49,454 nucleotides of DNA from an uncultured bacterium (GTDB lineage Bacteria > Bacillota_I > Bacilli_A > Acholeplasmatales > Anaeroplasmataceae), in contig CASFCK010000009.1 of assembly GCA_949293265.1 (NCBI GenBank), forward strand, positions 1 through 49,454, read 5' to 3'. Position 1 is the first letter of the stretch. Every line of letters starts with the position of its first letter. A program made the position numbers and the translations under genes. Shown one piece after another: positions 35,767-44,189 of this stretch. Under the pieces are notes generated by a model. The model was not told the origin of the DNA and made no database searches. It was given only the letters and a program-made list of their open reading frames with translations.

Positions 35767-37251
35767 ATGATTAATAATATTCCAAATGTAAAAATTGGTA
35801 TTGTAGCAGTTTCACGTGACTGTTTTCCTGAGAGCTTAGCCGTAAATAGACGTAAAGCTTTAGTTGCAGCTTATAAAGAAAAATATGCTGAAAATGCGAT
35901 CTATGAATGTCCTATTTGCATTGTTGAAAGTGAAATACATATGCAACAAGCATTAGCCGATGTATTAGAACATAATTGTAATGCTTTATGTGTATATTTA
36001 GGTAATTTTGGACCAGAAATTAGTGAAACTATGCTTGCTCAAAACTTTAATGGACCTGTTATGTTTTGTGCTGCAGCCGAAGAAGATATTTCTGTATTAG
36101 CTGATAATCGCGGTGATGCCTATTGTGGAATGTTAAATGCATCTTATAATTTAAAACTACGAAATGTAAAGGCTTATATACCAGAATATCCAGTTGGTGA
36201 TAGTTCATATTGTGCAGATTTAGTTCATGATTTTATTCCTATTGCTAGAAGTATAATTGGTTTAAAAAACTTAAAAATTATATCTTTTGGACCCCGTCCT
36301 CAAAACTTTTTCGCATGTAATGCTCCAATTAAACAATTATATAATCTAGGAGTAGAAATAGAAGAAAATTCAGAATTAGATTTATTTGAAAGTTTTAAAA
36401 ACCATGAAGGTGATAGTAGAATTCCAAGTGTAGTTGAAGATATGGCTAAAGAATTAGGTAAAGGAAATCAAAAAGCTAGTATATTGCCTAAATTAGCTCA
36501 ATTTGAACTTACACTTCTAGATTGGGTAGAAAAACATAAAGGAAGCAAAAAATATGTGGCGATTGCTAGTAAATGTTGGCCTGCATTCCAAACTCAATTT
36601 GGCTTTGTTCCATGTTATGTAAACTCACGTTTAACAGGTATGGGTATTCCTGTTAGTTGTGAAGTTGATATTTATGGTGCTTTATCTGAATATATTGGTA
36701 CCTGCATTTCAGATGATGTTGTAACTTTACTTGATATAAATAACACAGTACCAAAAGAATTATATGATAAGGATATAGCTAATAAATATAATTACAAATT
36801 CACTGATACATTTATGGGATTCCATTGTGGTAATACATGTTCAAGATTATTAAAAAATCCAGTTATGCGCAATCAAAAAATTATGGCAAGATCTTTACCA
36901 GAAGAAGTTACAAATGGAACAATTGAGGGTGATATTAAACCAGGCGAAATAACATTCTATCGTTTACAATCAACTTCAGACAATCATTTATATGCCTATG
37001 TAGCTGAAGGTGAAGTTTTACCAGTAGCAAGTCATTCATTTGGCTCAATTGGTGTATTTGGAATTAAGGAAATGGCAAGATTTTATCGTCATGTCTTAAT
37101 TGAAAATGGTTTCCCACATCATGGGGCAGTAGCATTTGGACACTATGCTAAATATTTATATGAAGTATTTAAATATTTAGGTGTAGAAAAAATAGGTTAT
37201 AATAAATCAGAAAATGATCTATATGAATCTGAAAATCCTTTTTGTAGGTAA
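35767..37251 (+). CDS. L-fucose/L-arabinose isomerase-family protein
   Basis: The family interconverts aldoses and ketoses with a divalent metal. The 494-residue protein is shorter than E. coli FucI (about 590). It shows the family's C-terminal core: CEVDIYGALSEYIGT (about residues 300-314, with the Glu and Asp expected to bind metal), DTFMGFHCGNTC and a late SHSFGSIGVFGI segment. It is not XylA-like (no xylose isomerase barrel motifs). The operon adds a mutarotase, a HAD phosphatase and a xylulokinase, so the likely route is aldose to ketose to ketose-5-phosphate. Candidates are D-xylose, D-arabinose, L-fucose or L-arabinose; the sugar is not determined. It is the first gene of the operon. 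Confidence 0.8.
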   Translation: MINNIPNVKIGIVAVSRDCFPESLAVNRRKALVAAYKEKYAENAIYECPICIVESEIHMQQALADVLEHNCNALCVYLGNFGPEISETMLAQNFNGPVMFCAAAEEDISVLADNRGDAYCGMLNASYNLKLRNVKAYIPEYPVGDSSYCADLVHDFIPIARSIIGLKNLKIISFGPRPQNFFACNAPIKQLYNLGVEIEENSELDLFESFKNHEGDSRIPSVVEDMAKELGKGNQKASILPKLAQFELTLLDWVEKHKGSKKYVAIASKCWPAFQTQFGFVPCYVNSRLTGMGIPVSCEVDIYGALSEYIGTCISDDVVTLLDINNTVPKELYDKDIANKYNYKFTDTFMGFHCGNTCSRLLKNPVMRNQKIMARSLPEEVTNGTIEGDIKPGEITFYRLQSTSDNHLYAYVAEGEVLPVASHSFGSIGVFGIKEMARFYRHVLIENGFPHHGAVAFGHYAKYLYEVFKYLGVEKIGYNKSENDLYESENPFCR

Positions 37252-37254
37252 GAT

Positions 37255-38235
37255 ATGATATACGATAAATATAAAGAAAAAGATGTATGTTTATACAAAT
37301 TAGAAAATAACTTTATTAGTGTAGATATAATCGATTTAGGGGCTAGAATTAATGCGTTAAGAATTAATGGTAAAGACATTGTATTAGGAACTAATAATGT
37401 GTTTGATTATTTAGCGACTAATTCATATATGGGTGCTACTATAGGTCGAGTTGCCAATCGAATAGAAAATGGTACTTTTAGATTAAATAATAAAAAATAT
37501 ACACTAGTAAAAAACGATGGGCCAAATCATTTACATGGTGGTGATTTTGGCTTTGATAAGCAGTTTTTTGAAGTTACAGAATATAGCGAAACAACTTTAA
37601 AACTACATTATTATAGCAAAGATTTAGAAGAAAATTATCCAGGAAATTTAGACTTTTTCGTTACATACATTCTAGAAGATGATGCTCTTTCAATTTATTA
37701 TGAAGCTAAATCTGACCAAGATACATTATTTAACCCAACAAATCATACTATTTTTAATTTAGCTGGTGAAGATAGTGGCTCGCTTTTTGATAATTATTTA
37801 GAAATTAATGCTGATTTTTATAATGAAGCTAGATTAGATTTAATTCCTACTAGTAAGTTAATTGAGGTAACTAACACTGTATTCGATTTTCGAAAAATGA
37901 AAAATATAACAAAAGACTTTAAAGCTGAAGAATTAAAAAGCACTAATGGTTACGATCATAATTTTATTTTAAAATCTAGTAATGCTTGTCTAGCGTATTC
38001 ACCTAAAACTAAAATCAAAATGAAATTAGAAACTAACCTACCTTGTCTACAATTATATACGGCAGGAGCATTAAAATTAACTAATGGTAAAACAAGACAA
38101 TATGATAAACATTCAGGTTTTTGTCTAGAACCCCAATTTATGCCTAATGCCATTAATATGGATGTTGCTAAACCAATATTAAAAGCCAATGAAACAGCAA
38201 AGTATTATATTAAATATAAATTTATGGTGGAATAA
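37255..38235 (+). CDS. galM: Aldose 1-epimerase (mutarotase)
   Basis: The enzyme interconverts alpha and beta anomers of aldoses, feeding the right anomer to isomerases and kinases. The 326-residue protein contains ATIGRVANRI (the arginine that holds the sugar), NHLHGGDFGFDK with the catalytic His, NPTNHTIFNL with the second His, and a C-terminal FCLEPQFMPNAIN carrying the catalytic Glu. All are galactose mutarotase-family features. It begins 3 bases after the isomerase stop and overlaps the next gene by one base, so it belongs to the sugar operon. The sugar specificity is unknown. Confidence 0.92.
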   Translation: MIYDKYKEKDVCLYKLENNFISVDIIDLGARINALRINGKDIVLGTNNVFDYLATNSYMGATIGRVANRIENGTFRLNNKKYTLVKNDGPNHLHGGDFGFDKQFFEVTEYSETTLKLHYYSKDLEENYPGNLDFFVTYILEDDALSIYYEAKSDQDTLFNPTNHTIFNLAGEDSGSLFDNYLEINADFYNEARLDLIPTSKLIEVTNTVFDFRKMKNITKDFKAEELKSTNGYDHNFILKSSNACLAYSPKTKIKMKLETNLPCLQLYTAGALKLTNGKTRQYDKHSGFCLEPQFMPNAINMDVAKPILKANETAKYYIKYKFMVE

Positions 38236-38879
38236 TGCAAAATATTAAATGTGTTATTTTTGATATGGATGGCGTTATGTTTGACACTGAAAGATTAGCA
38301 AGTCAAATATGGCTTCAAATATTAGATAAATATCATTTAGAACCTAAAAAAGAATTTTTAGATGGTATTAAAGGAAGAAATATTGCAGATTCTAAAATGA
38401 TCTTTGATTCAATATATGGTTCTAAAATAGATTTTTTAGAATTAAAAGAATTAAGAAATAAAATGTTAGAAAGAACCTTAAGATTAGAAGGTGTACCTAT
38501 TAAAAAAGGATTAGTTGAATGTCTAGCATTTTTAAAAAATAAGAAAAAGATTATAGCTATAGCTTCTTCAAGTTCTAAACAAATGATTCTTGATAATTTA
38601 AATGATACAAATTTAATTTCTTATTTTGACTTAATAGTAAGCGGAGAAGATTTCAAACAAAGTAAACCAAATCCAGAAATATTTTCAAATGTAGCAACCC
38701 ATTTTAACTTAAAACCAAATGAATGTTTAGTTATAGAAGATAGTAAAGCCGGGGTTGAAGCAGCCTTAAATGCCAATATGCAAATTATTTGGATTCCGGA
38801 TTTAGTTAGGTTTCAAGTTGATAAAAACGTCATAGAATTAAACAATTTATTGGAGGTAATAGATGTATTTAGGTCTTGA
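38235..38879 (+). CDS. HAD-family sugar phosphatase/phosphoglucomutase-like hydrolase
   Basis: The 214-residue protein has HAD motif I as FDMDGVMFDTE (nucleophile Asp and general acid Asp, near residues 9-19), a cap domain, motif II around IASSSSK, motif III near SKPNPEIF and motif IV VIEDSKAGVEAA. This is the beta-phosphoglucomutase/phosphatase branch with a C1 cap. In a sugar operon it probably dephosphorylates a sugar phosphate or removes a side product; the substrate is not predictable. It shares one base with galM (TAATG) and overlaps xylB by 17 bases. Confidence 0.87.
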   Translation: MQNIKCVIFDMDGVMFDTERLASQIWLQILDKYHLEPKKEFLDGIKGRNIADSKMIFDSIYGSKIDFLELKELRNKMLERTLRLEGVPIKKGLVECLAFLKNKKKIIAIASSSSKQMILDNLNDTNLISYFDLIVSGEDFKQSKPNPEIFSNVATHFNLKPNECLVIEDSKAGVEAALNANMQIIWIPDLVRFQVDKNVIELNNLLEVIDVFRS

Positions 38880-40290
38880 TTTAGGTACTAGTGCCTTAAA
38901 AGCTCTTGTTAGTGATGATGCTGGCAATATTATTGCAAAAGCAAGTGAAGAATATAATGTATATTATGTAGCTAATAATGGAACTGAACAAAATCCGTTA
39001 GATTGGCTTGATGCTTTAGATAAGATATTAAAAAAATTAAAACCATTTTTACCTAATATAGAGGGTTTAGCTATCTCAGGTCAAATGCATGGCTTAGTAA
39101 TGTTAGACAAAGAAGATAAAGTGATTAGGCCATGTATATTATGGAATGATGGTAGAACGATAAAAGAAAATAATGAGCTAAATGAACACAAAGAAGAAAT
39201 ATATGCTTGTTGTTCTAATATTAGTTATGCAGGATTTACTCTTCCTAAAATCTTGTGGTTATACAATAACGAAAGAGCTAATTTCGCTAAAATAGCTAAG
39301 ATAATGCTACCTAAAGATTATTTAATATATTATTTAACAGGTGAATTTGTATCTGATTATACTGATATGGCAGGTAGTTTATTATTGGATGTTAAAAATA
39401 GATGTTATAGTAAAAAAATGCTTGATATTGCTAAAATTAGGGAAGAACAGTTACCAAAATTAAAAGAAAGTTATGATATAGTTGGCAAAGTATTAGATAA
39501 TATATGTCAAAAATACAATTTGAATAATAACTGTTTAGTTATAGCTGGTGGGGCCGATAATGCCTTAGCCGCTTTAGGAACAAATACAATTTCAGAAGGA
39601 ACATGTAATATAAGTTTAGGAACAAGCGGAACTATTTTAATGCCAGTTAAAGAAGTCCCAAAACTAAACAGTTATGGTGTTCATATATTTTCACATGTTA
39701 CAGGTAGTTATGTTATGGGATGCATTTTAAGTGCAGCAAATTGTCGTAAATGGTGGTTAAAAAACATTATTTCTAATGAAGATTACAGTTTAGATGAAAA
39801 ACAAATGTTAGAATCTGATACTACCAATCTTTATTTCTTACCTTATTTACAAGGCGAAAGAAGCCCACATAATGATCCTTTAGCTAAAGGAGCTTTTATA
39901 GGGTTGACTAATACCACTACTAAAGGTGCAATGTCTAAGGCAATTTTAGAAGGTGTAGCCTTTGCATTACGCGATTCTTTAGAAATTGTTAAGGAATCTA
40001 ACATTAAAATTAATTCATTAACTTTATGTGGTGGTGGAGCTAAATCAAAATTATGGTGTCAAATAATAGCTGATGTTATGAATTTAGAAGTTAAAACTTT
40101 AGCAGATGAACAAGGTCCAAGTTATGGGGCAATATTATTAGTCATGTTAGGTTTAAAGAAAATCAAATTTACAGATTTGCATAAATTTATCAAATATGAT
40201 AAAGTTTATTATCCAAATAACATTTATGAACAAAAATATCAAAATTATAAAAAAATATATCCAAAATTAAAAGAAATATTTAAAGATTAG
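38863..40290 (+). CDS. xylB: Xylulokinase (FGGY carbohydrate kinase)
   Basis: The enzyme phosphorylates D-xylulose at the 5-OH for the pentose phosphate pathway. The 475-residue protein has the FGGY layout. It contains LGLDLGTSALKAL (phosphate-binding loop), GLAISGQMHGLVMLD (the MHGLV signature of xylulokinases), the catalytic Asp in GGADNALAALGT near residue 226, and the second glycine-rich loop LCGGGAKSKLWCQI. GGAGGT sits in the end of the phosphatase gene. Xylulokinase type is favoured over glycerol or fuculose kinase by the QMHG motif. It is the last gene of the operon and no clear terminator is visible before the mntP promoter. Confidence 0.9.
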   Translation: MYLGLDLGTSALKALVSDDAGNIIAKASEEYNVYYVANNGTEQNPLDWLDALDKILKKLKPFLPNIEGLAISGQMHGLVMLDKEDKVIRPCILWNDGRTIKENNELNEHKEEIYACCSNISYAGFTLPKILWLYNNERANFAKIAKIMLPKDYLIYYLTGEFVSDYTDMAGSLLLDVKNRCYSKKMLDIAKIREEQLPKLKESYDIVGKVLDNICQKYNLNNNCLVIAGGADNALAALGTNTISEGTCNISLGTSGTILMPVKEVPKLNSYGVHIFSHVTGSYVMGCILSAANCRKWWLKNIISNEDYSLDEKQMLESDTTNLYFLPYLQGERSPHNDPLAKGAFIGLTNTTTKGAMSKAILEGVAFALRDSLEIVKESNIKINSLTLCGGGAKSKLWCQIIADVMNLEVKTLADEQGPSYGAILLVMLGLKKIKFTDLHKFIKYDKVYYPNNIYEQKYQNYKKIYPKLKEIFKD

Positions 40291-40312
40291 CGTATACTAA
40301 CCAACATTTATA

Positions 40313-40340
40313 TTGCATATATCAAATAATTTGTTAAAAT
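40313..40340 (+). promoter_or_regulatory. Promoter of the manganese riboswitch
   Basis: TTGCAT (40313-40318), a 16-base spacer and TAAAAT (40335-40340) fit a sigma-A promoter whose transcript begins just ahead of the aptamer. Confidence 0.65.
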
Positions 40341-40344
40341 ATTC

Positions 40345-40448
40345 CCGAAATAAGGGAGTAGTTTGCCTTATGGTGATTGGTCTACATACTGGATTTCCAG
40401 GCTCAATCTTAAAAAACGAGACTTATGGTTTATACCATAAGTTTTTTT
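40345..40448 (+). promoter_or_regulatory. yybP-ykoY manganese riboswitch with terminator
   Basis: The yybP-ykoY aptamer core is seen as GGGAGTAG (40354-40361), a loop with TACATACT (40383-40390) and a closing CGAGACTT. P1 forms between ATAAG (40350-40354) and CTTAT (40422-40426). The terminator uses the same bases: CTTATGG (40422-40428), loop TTTATA, CCATAAG (40435-40441) and seven T. Mn2+ binding that fixes P1 would disrupt the terminator, giving an ON switch for mntP. Confidence 0.9.
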
Positions 40449-40460
40449 AATGGAGGTAGC

Positions 40461-41030
40461 ATGAACTTTAATTTTTATTTTAAAAGTATTTTATTTGGAT
40501 GTGGTTTAGCAGCTGATGCTTCAGCTGTTTCAATGGCAAATGGCTTAGAAGAAGCAAACATGAAAAAAAGTAAAATGTTGTTTATGGCTTTTATGTTTGG
40601 TTTTTTTCAAGCTGGTATGCCTTTAATCGGTTATTTTGTCGGACATGCGTTTATTGATTATATAGAGCCATTTATTCCTTGGATAGCTTTAATATTACTT
40701 GGCTTTTTAGGAATTAAGATGATAATAGATGGTTTAAAGCCAAAAGATGATGAAGAAGAATTAAAAAAATTAACATTTAGAACTATTTTTGTACAAGCTA
40801 TAGCAACATCGATTGATGCATTATCAGTAGGCTTAACTTTTTCAAATTATAGCATTTTAGAAGCGATAATTTGCTGTTTAATTATTGCGGTTGTAACTTT
40901 TATCTTATCTTTTATATGTATAATAATAGGTAAGAAATTTGGAACTAAATTTGAAAATAAAGCTGTTATAGTTGGTGGTATTATTTTAATAATTATTGGC
41001 TTAGAAATATTTGTTAGTAGTTTCTTTTAA
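40461..41030 (+). CDS. mntP: Manganese efflux pump MntP
   Basis: MntP is a small inner-membrane exporter protecting against Mn2+ excess. The 189-residue protein has six hydrophobic segments and the two conserved half-motifs ADASAVSMANG near residue 14 and ATSIDALSVGL near residue 115, whose acidic residues lie in the membrane. The ATG at 40461 has GGAGGT upstream; a longer frame from 40425 would start inside the terminator hairpin of the riboswitch. The yybP-ykoY riboswitch is the classic controller of MntP genes, which supports both calls. Confidence 0.93.
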   Translation: MNFNFYFKSILFGCGLAADASAVSMANGLEEANMKKSKMLFMAFMFGFFQAGMPLIGYFVGHAFIDYIEPFIPWIALILLGFLGIKMIIDGLKPKDDEEELKKLTFRTIFVQAIATSIDALSVGLTFSNYSILEAIICCLIIAVVTFILSFICIIIGKKFGTKFENKAVIVGGIILIIIGLEIFVSSFF

Positions 41031-41065
41031 AATTAACTAGTTAAAATAAAAAATAGGAGGTTATC

Positions 41066-42548
41066 ATAAAAAGAGAAGCAGGATTATTATTACATATATC
41101 TTCATTACCAAGTAAAGGTGGGATAGGAACTTTAGGAAAAGAAGCCTATGATTTTGTTGACTTTTAAGTTAAAGCAAAATTAAAAATATGGCAAGTATTA
41201 CCATTAGTTCCAACAAGTTATGGTGATTCACCATATCAATCTGTATGTTCAACAGCATTAAATTATTATTTTATTGATTATGATATTTTAAAAGAAAAAG
41301 GTTTATTGAAAGCTTCAGAATATAATCTTAAAATAGAAAACCCTAAAGTTGTAGATTATAATTTTTTATTTAACACCAAATTAAATATTTTAAATATAGC
41401 TTTTAAAAGATTTAGCGTAGATAATAAATTTTTAAAATTTGTTGAAGATGGAGAATATAAAGACTTTGCGGTTTTTATGACCTTAAAAAAATTAAACAAT
41501 TATCAGCCTTGGTATAATTGGAATAATGAATTTCAAGAGTGGACACAAGAATTAGAAGATTATATTATCTCTAACTATAAAGACGATTATTTGTTTTTTT
41601 GTTTGGACACAATATGAATTTTTAGAACAATGGAATAAATTGCATAACTACGCTAAAATTAACGGTATTAATATTATTGGAGATATGCCGTTATATGTTA
41701 GTTATGATAGTGTAGAAGTATGGAAACATAAAGAATTATTCTTGCTAGATAAAAACAAAAAACCAACCTTAGTAGCTGGTTGTCCACCAGACTGTTTTAG
41801 TGAAGATGGACAATTATGGGGGAATCCAATTTATGATTGGCGATATATGCAAAAAACTAATTATAGTTGGTGGAATCAAAGAATTAAGTCAGCCTTTAAT
41901 CTTTATGATATTTTGCGAATTGATCATTTTAGAGGTTTTGATAAGTATTACGCTATACCTTATGGTGATTTAACTGCTAAAGGTGGTTGGTGGGAAGAAG
42001 GCCCAAGTTTTGATTTCTTTAAAGATAAGTTGAATTTAAATATTGTAGCGGAAGATTTAGGTTTAATAGATGATGGTGTTAGGGAATTGATGCGGAAGGT
42101 TAATTATCCTGGCATGAAGGTTTTAGAATTTGCGTTTGACGGAAATAAGGATAACGATCATAAGCCTAGTAATTTTAAAGAAAATGTTGTTGTTTATACC
42201 GGTACACATGATAATATGCCACTTTATCAATATACTTTAGATTTAGATGAAAACAATTTAGAAATTTTTAAAAACGATTTAAAAAATGAGTGTTTACTGC
42301 TAAATGTTAAATATAGAGGAAGATCTGCGAAAACATTATGTCAAACAGTAGTTGAATTAGCTTTTGCATCTAAAGCTAATACCTGTATAATTCCTATTCA
42401 AGATTTATTAGGATTAGATGGTAGTACAAGAATGAACTTTCCATCTACATTAAGTACAGCAAATTGGAGTTTTAGAATGAGTAAAAATATGTTAAAAGAT
42501 AATGTTTTAATAGAATTAAATGATTTTGTTGATAAATATATAAGATAA
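41066..42548 (+). pseudogene. malQ: 4-alpha-glucanotransferase pseudogene
   Basis: The reading is full length for MalQ (about 494 codons) but carries three lesions. The codon behind AGGAGG that should be the start is ATA (41066-41068). TAA at 41165-41167 interrupts the frame at FVDF*VKAKLKIWQVLPLVP. A run of seven T at 41594-41600 shifts the frame by one base between DDYLFF and VWTQYEFLEQW. Family residues remain recognisable in the rest: GDMPLYVSYDS, DILRIDHFRGFDKYY (catalytic Asp nucleophile), IVAEDLG (acid Glu) and VYTGTHDN. MalQ rearranges maltodextrins. The two intact pieces are 41306-41617 and 41640-42548. Confidence 0.88.
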
Positions 42549-42554
42549 ACTATA

Positions 42555-42583
42555 TTGCAACTATTTAGAAATTGTGATATATT
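42555..42583 (+). promoter_or_regulatory. Promoter of the preQ1 leader
   Basis: TTGCAA (42555-42560), a 17-base spacer and TATATT (42578-42583) place the transcript start about 10 bases before the aptamer. Confidence 0.7.
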
Positions 42584-42601
42584 AAGCAAGGTTTTACACC
42601 A

Positions 42602-42669
42602 AGACAGTTCGTGACCATCCTGTCTATAAACAAAACTAGGGAAAAGATGGGCGCATTAGCGCTTTTTTT
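42602..42669 (+). promoter_or_regulatory. preQ1-I riboswitch with terminator
   Basis: P1 is AGACAG (42602-42607) with CTGTCT (42620-42625), enclosing TTCGTGACCATC. An A-rich tail ATAAACAAAACTAGGG follows, as in class I preQ1 aptamers. The loop CC can pair with the tail GG to form the pseudoknot. A terminator with stem GGGCGC/GCGCTT (two wobbles) and seven T closes the leader at 42649-42669. Ligand binding is expected to favour termination. The gene behind it belongs to a family that imports queuosine precursors. Confidence 0.78.
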
Positions 42670-42706
42670 CTTAGCATGGTACAAATATTAATTGTGAGGT
42701 AATAAC

Positions 42707-43456
42707 ATGTTAGAAAAAATCAAAAATGAATTTTATGAATTCAAATTATTACTAAGATCAGTTCCAGGTCTAGTATTAGCTTTATTTATTGGAACAATTA
42801 TAGCTATGAATTTATTAGCTAATAAAAGTATTAATTTAAATTTAGATTGGTTAGCATTAGATTGTGGAATTATTATTTCATGGTTTGCTTTTTTAGCTAT
42901 GGATATTATAACTAAACATTTTGGCCCTAAAGCAGCTACCGAAATATCTATATTTGCTATAATAGTAAATTTAATATTATGTTTAGTCTTCTATATTGGT
43001 AGTATTATTCCTGGTACATGGGGTGAATCATATATACCAGGTAGTGAAAATATTATTAATGAGGCCTTAAATAATACATTTGGTGGGACATGGTATGTTT
43101 TACTTGGCTCGACAACGGCATTTATTGTATCTGCACTAGTTAATAATTTTTCTAATTTTGGTATAGGTAAATTATTTAAAAATAATCCTGATGGCAAATT
43201 GGCCTATTTTTCTAGAACTTATATTTCAACCGCAATTGGTCAATTTGTCGATAATTTATTATTTGCTTTAATAGTGAGTCATATTTTCTTCGGCTGGTCT
43301 TTTTTACAATGCTTAACTTGTTCATTAACAGGAATGTTAGTTGAACTATTATGTGAAGTAATATTTTCATATTTTGGTTATTCTGTAACAAATAAATGGC
43401 GCAAAGAAAATGTTGGTTCCTTATATTTAGAATATAGAAAGAAGGAAATGAAATGA
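42707..43456 (+). CDS. VUT-family queuosine precursor transporter
   Basis: The 249-residue integral membrane protein has about six helices and the VUT/DUF165 (YhhQ-like) features, including AMDIITKHFGPKAATE and the late FVDNLLFALIVSH segment. Members import preQ0/preQ1 or related deazaguanines for queuosine modification of tRNA. A preQ1-I leader directly upstream supports this substrate. GAGGT precedes the ATG. Its stop overlaps the SDR start by 4 bases. No queuosine biosynthesis genes lie in the window, so precursor salvage is the likely use. Confidence 0.85.
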   Translation: MLEKIKNEFYEFKLLLRSVPGLVLALFIGTIIAMNLLANKSINLNLDWLALDCGIIISWFAFLAMDIITKHFGPKAATEISIFAIIVNLILCLVFYIGSIIPGTWGESYIPGSENIINEALNNTFGGTWYVLLGSTTAFIVSALVNNFSNFGIGKLFKNNPDGKLAYFSRTYISTAIGQFVDNLLFALIVSHIFFGWSFLQCLTCSLTGMLVELLCEVIFSYFGYSVTNKWRKENVGSLYLEYRKKEMK

Positions 43457-44100
43457 AAATTTTAATAACTGGTACAACTAAAGGAATAGGTCGGGCAATA
43501 GCTTTAAAATTCTTACAAGAAGGACATGAAGTGATTGGTTTTGATATTTTAAAACCTAGTATTATAAACCCTAATTATAAGCATTATATATGTGATATAT
43601 ATAATGGTGAGTTACCTAATATTACGGATATTGAAATATTAATTAATAATGCCGGAACCCAAAATAGTAATGATGATATAGACATCAATTTAAAAGGAAC
43701 TATAAAAATTACTGAAAAATATGCTTTTAATAATAAAATAAAAAGTGTCTTATTTATAGCTTCAGCAAGTGCGCGAACTGGAGCGGAATTCGCTTATTAT
43801 GCTGCAAGTAAAGGTGGAGTTGTAGCTTATATGAAAAATGTAGCAATGCGACTTTCTACGTATAATGCAACAGTAAACAGCTTATCACCTGGTGGGGTTA
43901 TAACAGAATTAAATGAACATATTATTAATGACCCTAAATTATATAACGAAGTATTAGATGAAACTATGTTAAATAAATGGGCTAGTGTAGGAGAAATAGC
44001 CGAATGGGCTTATTTTATTACAGTTGTAAATAAATCTATGACAGCTGAAGATTTGTTGATCGATAATGGTGAAGCTGCTAAATTTAATTTTGTATGGTAA
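43453..44100 (+). CDS. Short-chain dehydrogenase/reductase
   Basis: The 215-residue protein has the SDR fold. TGTTKGIGRA (residues 7-16) binds NAD(P), NNAG is in INNAGTQ, and the catalytic Ser in ASASARTG and YYAASK carry the Ser-Tyr-Lys triad. It is a little shorter than typical classical SDRs (about 250), mainly between the Asn-rich part and the active site. The substrate is unknown. The ATG overlaps the transporter's stop by 4 bases, so it is transcribed under the preQ1 leader. That placement is unusual and may point to deazaguanine or nucleoside metabolism, or may be accidental. Confidence 0.87.
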   Translation: MKILITGTTKGIGRAIALKFLQEGHEVIGFDILKPSIINPNYKHYICDIYNGELPNITDIEILINNAGTQNSNDDIDINLKGTIKITEKYAFNNKIKSVLFIASASARTGAEFAYYAASKGGVVAYMKNVAMRLSTYNATVNSLSPGGVITELNEHIINDPKLYNEVLDETMLNKWASVGEIAEWAYFITVVNKSMTAEDLLIDNGEAAKFNFVW

Positions 44101-44127
44101 GGCTTAGATTTTTTCTAAGCTTTTTTT
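44099..44127 (+). terminator. Intrinsic terminator of the transporter-SDR operon
   Basis: GCTTAGA (44102-44108) pairs with TCTAAGC (44114-44120) and seven T follow. Confidence 0.88.
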
Positions 44128-44156
44128 AATATTATATGTTGTTAAATATAAAAATA

Positions 44157-44182
44157 TGATAGAATACTCCTAATTAAGGAGT
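44157..44182 (+). promoter_or_regulatory. Promoter and palindrome ahead of the desulfidase-like gene
   Basis: TGATAGAAT at 44157-44165 resembles an extended -10. It is followed at once by the perfect inverted repeat ACTCCT-AATTA-AGGAGT (44166-44182), whose right arm contains the Shine-Dalgarno AGGAG. It may be an operator, or a hairpin masking the ribosome-binding site if transcription begins before 44166. Confidence 0.45.
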
Positions 44183-44189
44183 GATTTTA

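Noticed and set aside
40425..40460. Upstream extension of mntP
   Set aside because: The extension begins inside the riboswitch terminator hairpin; a GGAGGT site and family length support ATG 40461.
41306..41617. Independent 103-codon gene
   Set aside because: It is a fragment of the malQ pseudogene, in frame with the part before the internal stop.
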